From RFSX01 sp964591455 (GTDB taxonomy: Bacteria > Bacteroidota > Bacteroidia > Chitinophagales > Saprospiraceae), in contig CAZQDZ010000027.1 in the NCBI GenBank assembly GCA_964591455.1, positions 1 through 64,000 on the forward strand: a stretch of 64,000 bases of DNA, in the 5' to 3' direction. Shown here piece after piece: positions 55,301 to 61,300 of the stretch. The translations under genes were made by a program, and so were the position numbers. The notes under the pieces are model-generated. The model was given only the letters and a program-made list of their open reading frames with translations, was not told the DNA's origin and ran no database searches. The first letter of the stretch is position 1; each line of letters opens with the position of its first letter.

Positions 55301-58300
55301 ATATACTATCTCATGTTGTCCAGGTCCTGCAGCAATAGGATCAAATATATTTCCTGTTACGCCTGGTCCTGAATAGACACCACCTGCTGGGGTACCACCT
55401 TCTAGTGTAATAAGGCCTATGTCAGTACAGAAATCTGGCGGATCTAGAGAAAACTCTGCTTGTATTTCTACGGTCTCATTGATCCTTACGTTATCTATAC
55501 CTACTTCTAATTTTGTTCCTCCTGGCAAGTCAGCAGCTTCTACCCAAATGTAGATAGTCTTACCTGCATGTGCAGAAAGGTCTTCAGTTATTGCTGTCCA
55601 GTTTGCTGGACGATTAAAACCTGCCCCTACTTCATTGACTACATCATGTAGAATCGTACCATTACTTGCATCTCGTATTTCTATATTTAGAAAATCACTT
55701 GTATTAGCGGTAAACACATGTGAAAAGTAGTATGCTAATGATATTTCTATATTGGTTGCCGTAGCACTAAGTGTAATATTTCTTGATCTTGCTGTAGCAG
55801 GACCTAAGTCAAGGTCTCTTCCTATATCTATACCTGTTACAAGTGATTGTATACCATCAAATGCATTTTCTTCCATCAAGTTACCCGCTGTAAAATATGG
55901 AGTAGGCACTCCTATTACAAAATCCCCATCAGATGCTGCTGTGTTGAAGGTCCAAAAATTATCTCCAGTAGTTGTTTCAAAGTCAGCAAAGAACGTTTGC
56001 TCATTTTCGACACAAATGTCAGATTTTACGATAATAGTAACTTCATCAGTCACCTGACAACCAAAGAAATCTGTGACTGTCAATGTATAAGTTGTCGTTG
56101 TAGTAGGACTTGCTATAGGATTAAATATGGTCGTATTACTTAGTCCTGTAGGTGGTGACCACTCTATTGTGATTCCATCTCCAGTACCTGACCCTTGTAA
56201 AGTCGTATTATCTCCTTGCTCAATACATACTTGCGCCCCAGCACCTGCGGTAGCACCACTGACTGTGATCTCTGTCGAATTAATATGCTCGCATCCTTGA
56301 GTATTTGTTACTGTAACGGAATATGTACCTGCTCCTGCTTCTGTAATGTTTGGTATGCTCGGATTCTGTAAGTTACTTGTAAATCCATTAGGACCTTCCC
56401 ACTCCCAAGTGACCCCTGTTGTCCCTTGTTCTAGAAGGAAAACAGAACTGCCTATGCAATAGTGACTCTGATCAGAGTTTGCAATTGCCTCATTAGGTGT
56501 GGCTACCAATAGGTCACACAATGTGATCTCTGCATCATCCGGCGTATCACCTACACCATAGAAAACATCCCAATCACCATCACAGTCTTCATCTATAAGT
56601 GATAGGTGAGAATCCTCAGAGAAGATAATGCCATCAAATGGATTGGCATCGCCAGTTCTCTCTACAAAGTCTGGATTGAATGCATCACCTACATTTTCAA
56701 AATATTGTACTGTAGACACCTGATTTCCAGAAAACATGTCTAAATCACCATCACCATCCCAATCCACAAGGAAAGGTGCAGATTCAAACTGGCAACGAGG
56801 AGAACCAGGACATGGATTAGTTGGTGTCCCTTCATCTTCACCATCAGCTCTCAATCCATCAAATGGACTATTACTACCAGTTTGTAAAGCAAAAATTGGG
56901 TTATTCTCATCACCTATATTTTCGTAATACAAGAACCATCCTAACTTACCACCTACTACTGCATCCATATCATTATCACCATCCAAGTCAGCCCAGAATA
57001 TAGTAGGGTCCGCAAATCCAATAATAAATCCGCCGTCCAAAAGTGAAAAATCAAATACTTGAATTGGGTTTGGAGGTGTTCCTCCTGTTCCTGCTAAGGT
57101 GAATTGTGGATTAAACTTAGTACCCGTATTCCAATAAAATCTTTTATTAAATGGTTCATTTCCAACAAGTGACATATCTAAATCTCCATCACCATCGAGA
57201 TCCGCAAAACCGATAGTCATGTCCAAATGTGTCAAGTTAGGCATAGGATCAGAAGCAGTTCCAGTCAAATCAGTATATGTGCCGTCTCCATTATTTTCGA
57301 AATAGAACAATTCGCCATCACCACCTGCCAACATATCCGCATCTCCATCACAGTCTATATCTACTGAGAATGGCTGAGGGTCAGGCACCAAATTAAAAAG
57401 ATCAAATGGAGAACTTGTGTCATCACATCCACATCCTGTCGTTATAAACTCTACATTATCTATGGCAATATCACTCTCATTTCCATTGCCTATAGTTGTT
57501 ATAAATCTTAACTGTATGACCTGATCTAAAAATCCGAAAAGGTCTAATACTTCCGTTGCCCACATATCGCCTTGGTCTACACTATTGCTCCATAGAGAAG
57601 TCCAGGTCTGGCCAAAATCCAATGAGATCTCTAAATTCAAATCACCAATCTGAGCACCAGTCATATGATAATCAAAAGTGAACTGAGCACATGATTGGTC
57701 TCTTAAATCAAAACAAGGACCATTAAGCATAGAAGTGGAATTATTATTTCCATTAGCTTCCGCGAAAAGGTAGTTAACGCCTTCTGACGCAGCATCCGGA
57801 CCTGTACCAACAGTTGGTGTAGGCAGATCAGTAAGCGTCATATCAAAATCATCAAATGCCATATCCTGTGCCCAAAGCCCTATTCCAGTCTCAAAACTTT
57901 CTCTGTAAGGAAATCCTCCTTCGCTGATAGTCCCAGAACAAGGTGGTACTACTATTACTGTCACTTCATCTGTGTCTACACAACCATTCAAGTCTGTAAC
58001 TGCAAGTGTATACGTAGTAGTCTCTATAGGACTAGCTGTTGGATTTGGAATACTTGTGTTGTTCAATCCTGTAGATGGACTCCAGTTATATATATTTCCG
58101 CCGCTTCCATTGAGAACAGTGCTTGCTGGAGGGAAAATAGTCACATCTGAACCTGCGTTTGCCGTAGGTCCATTATTATTCTCTATAGTTGCTGTACCCA
58201 CCATATGCTCGCAAGTACCATTGAGATTTCTTACAAGAAGGTCATAATCTCCAGAACTAAAAAAGTTATATGTAACTGAACCAGTATTATCATTGACTGG

Positions 58301-61300
58301 ATCTCTCCATGTTATACCTCCGTCAGTACTAAATTCTATAAAATCCACATCGGGATTATCAAAAAAGGTGAAAGAAACTGAACCATTATTCTTTCCACAA
58401 TCTTCATCCTGTTGCGTAAAGTCTACATCAGGATTAGAAGATATTTCGATAATATCTATAGCTGTTGCTTCACAGCCATTGGCATCTAAATAAGTGTAAA
58501 ATACTGTATTAGCTCCTGTATTAACTGAAGGATCAGTAGCGTCCATAAAGTTACCAGTAATGCCTGGTCCAGAGTAGGTGCCACCTGATGGGCTACCTCC
58601 ACTTAGAGGAATATTAGTCTCTGTTGCACAGGCCATATCTATTCCTAGATTCAATGTAGCCTCAGCTACATCATTGACCGTTACATCTTGTGTAGCCATA
58701 GCTTCGCAGCCATTGTCATCTACAAATGTATAAGTAATCGTATGCGTTCCTAGGCCAGCTACAGTGGATCTGAATTGTCCTGTTGCTACATTGACACCAT
58801 TTCCTGAATAGGTTCCACCAACTGGTGTACCTCCTGTTAGTGCCACATTTTCGCCCAAACAAAACTGTGTATCTGGAATATCTAAAATTAACGTAGGAAG
58901 CTCATTAATTATAAACTCTTGTTGGGCGACATCTGTACATCCATTGACCGTAAAAGTATAGCTAATAAGATGCGTACCAATGCCAGCTAATGTTGGGTCA
59001 ATCTGATTTCCTGTTACACCAGGACCAGACCAAACTCCTCCTGCAGGCGTACCACCACTCAGAATAACAGGAGCTGAATCAATACAAGTATTATCTCTTG
59101 TGAGATTTAGATTAACATCAGGTATTGCAAAAACAGTTATTACATCTGTTGCCTGATCTTCACATCCATTTGCATCTATAAATGTGTAAGTAATCAAGTG
59201 ATTTCCTTGACCTGCCGTAGATGCATTAAAATTAGTACCTGTCACACCATTTCCTGTATAGGTTCCACCAACTGGTGTACCTCCTGAAAGTGTCAAATTA
59301 TTATTACTCTCACAATCTTCATCTTCAGCTAATACAAGGTCCACGATAGGCAAATCAAAGACGGCAAGGTCATCTTGTATCGTCTGCTCACATCCATTTC
59401 CATCAGTATAAGAATAGGTCAAAGTATGCGTGCCTATTCCAGCAGCGGTAGAATTAAATCTGTTTCCAGAAACACCTGGCCCTGACCAAGTCCCACCTGC
59501 AGGTGAAGCACCAGCTAACGCTACAATATCACCATTACAAACTACATCAGTAGTTATATCTATAGTCAGAACTGGTAAATCATGTACGATCAGCTCATCT
59601 ATTGCCTCAGCAGAACATGTTCCGTTATCGAAGAAGTATCTTATAATATGTGTTCCTACGCCAGCTTGTGCTGGGTCAAAGGTATTGCCAGTCACACCAG
59701 GGCCAGAATAAGATCCACCTGCTGGAATACCTCCAGAAAGTGTTATAGATGCACCATCTATACAAAGCTCATCTGTAATCAGATTAAGCTGAGGTGTAGG
59801 TAAATTATTGACATTTATATCTTGAGTTGCTGAATTTGTACAACCATTTGCATCTGTAACAGTATACTCAATAGTATGCGTTCCGAGTCCTGCAATACTT
59901 GGGTTAAAATTGTTTCCTGTCACACCAGGTCCAGAAAATACGCCTCCTGTTGGGCTTGCACCATCCAGCAAGTGAACAGTTTCTGTTATACAGCTTTGTG
60001 TATCACTTAATACAAAATCTACAGCTGGAATATCAAAAACTGTAATTGTTTCCTCAGAAACACTTGTACATCCTGCACCATCCCAAAATGAATATGAAAT
60101 AGTATGGGTTCCCTGACCCGCAATAGAAAGATCTAGCTGGTTGCCAGTGACACCAGGTCCCGACCATAATCCTCCTGCTGGTGTAGCGCCTGTAAGTGTA
60201 ACAATTGACTCATTGACACAAAAAGTATTTTGAGGTAAATTCAAAGTTGTCAATGGAGCAGGAATAACCTCAATCTGGTCTGTAGCAAAATTTGTACAAC
60301 CATTATTATCTGTAAATGTATATGTAATCGTGTGGATCCCTATGCCAGAAACTGACGGATCAAACTGACTTCCAGTAACTCCTGGACCAGAATAATCACC
60401 CCCAGAAGGTGCACCTGCTGTCAAATCCAAAAGACTTGCAGTTTCACATAATTGATCTTGAGTTATATCTAGTTCTACTATCGGTAGATCAAATATTGTA
60501 ACATTCTGATCCACAGACTGACTACAGCCGGTAGCTGGATCTGTATAAGTATAAGTCACAGTATGATTACCAATTCCAGTAATTGTAATATCAAAATAAT
60601 TACCACTAACACCTGTTCCTGAGTAAGTCCCTCCTACCGGAATACCACCACTTAAATTAAATCCTGGTGAATCAATACAGTCTGATGACTGATCCAAATT
60701 AAGAGATACTGTAGGTGGGTCTACAACCTCTACCTCATCTGTTATAGAATTTGTACAACCATTTGCATCTGTAAAAGTGTAAGTAATTGTATGTACGCCT
60801 AAGCCTGCAGAACTAGGATTGAAAATATCTCCTGTCACTCCTGGCCCACTATAAGTACCACCAGTCGGGGTACCAGATACTATTTGAACCGATGTGTTAT
60901 TAACACATTCCGTCATTGGGACATTTAATCCTAATATAGTTTCTGGGAGTACCTCGATCTGATCTACTGCTTGGCCTTCACAGCCATTAGCATCTGAAAA
61001 AGTGTAAGTAATTGTATGCGTTCCAATTCCAGCAACAGTGGCATCGAATGTATTGCTGGTAACTCCAGGCCCACTAAATGTACCTCCTGCTGGTGTAGCA
61101 CCTGTAAGTGCCACATTAGTCTCATTATAACAAACTTCTGCATCTTGCAAAAATAAGTTTACTACAGGCTCACTATAAATAACCACATCTTGCTGAGCAA
61201 CTCCTTCACAACCTGTAAGTGGATCTGTGTATGTATATGTTATTTCATGTATTCCAACACCTGCAACAGCAATGTCAAAGTAATTGCCGCTTACACCTGT

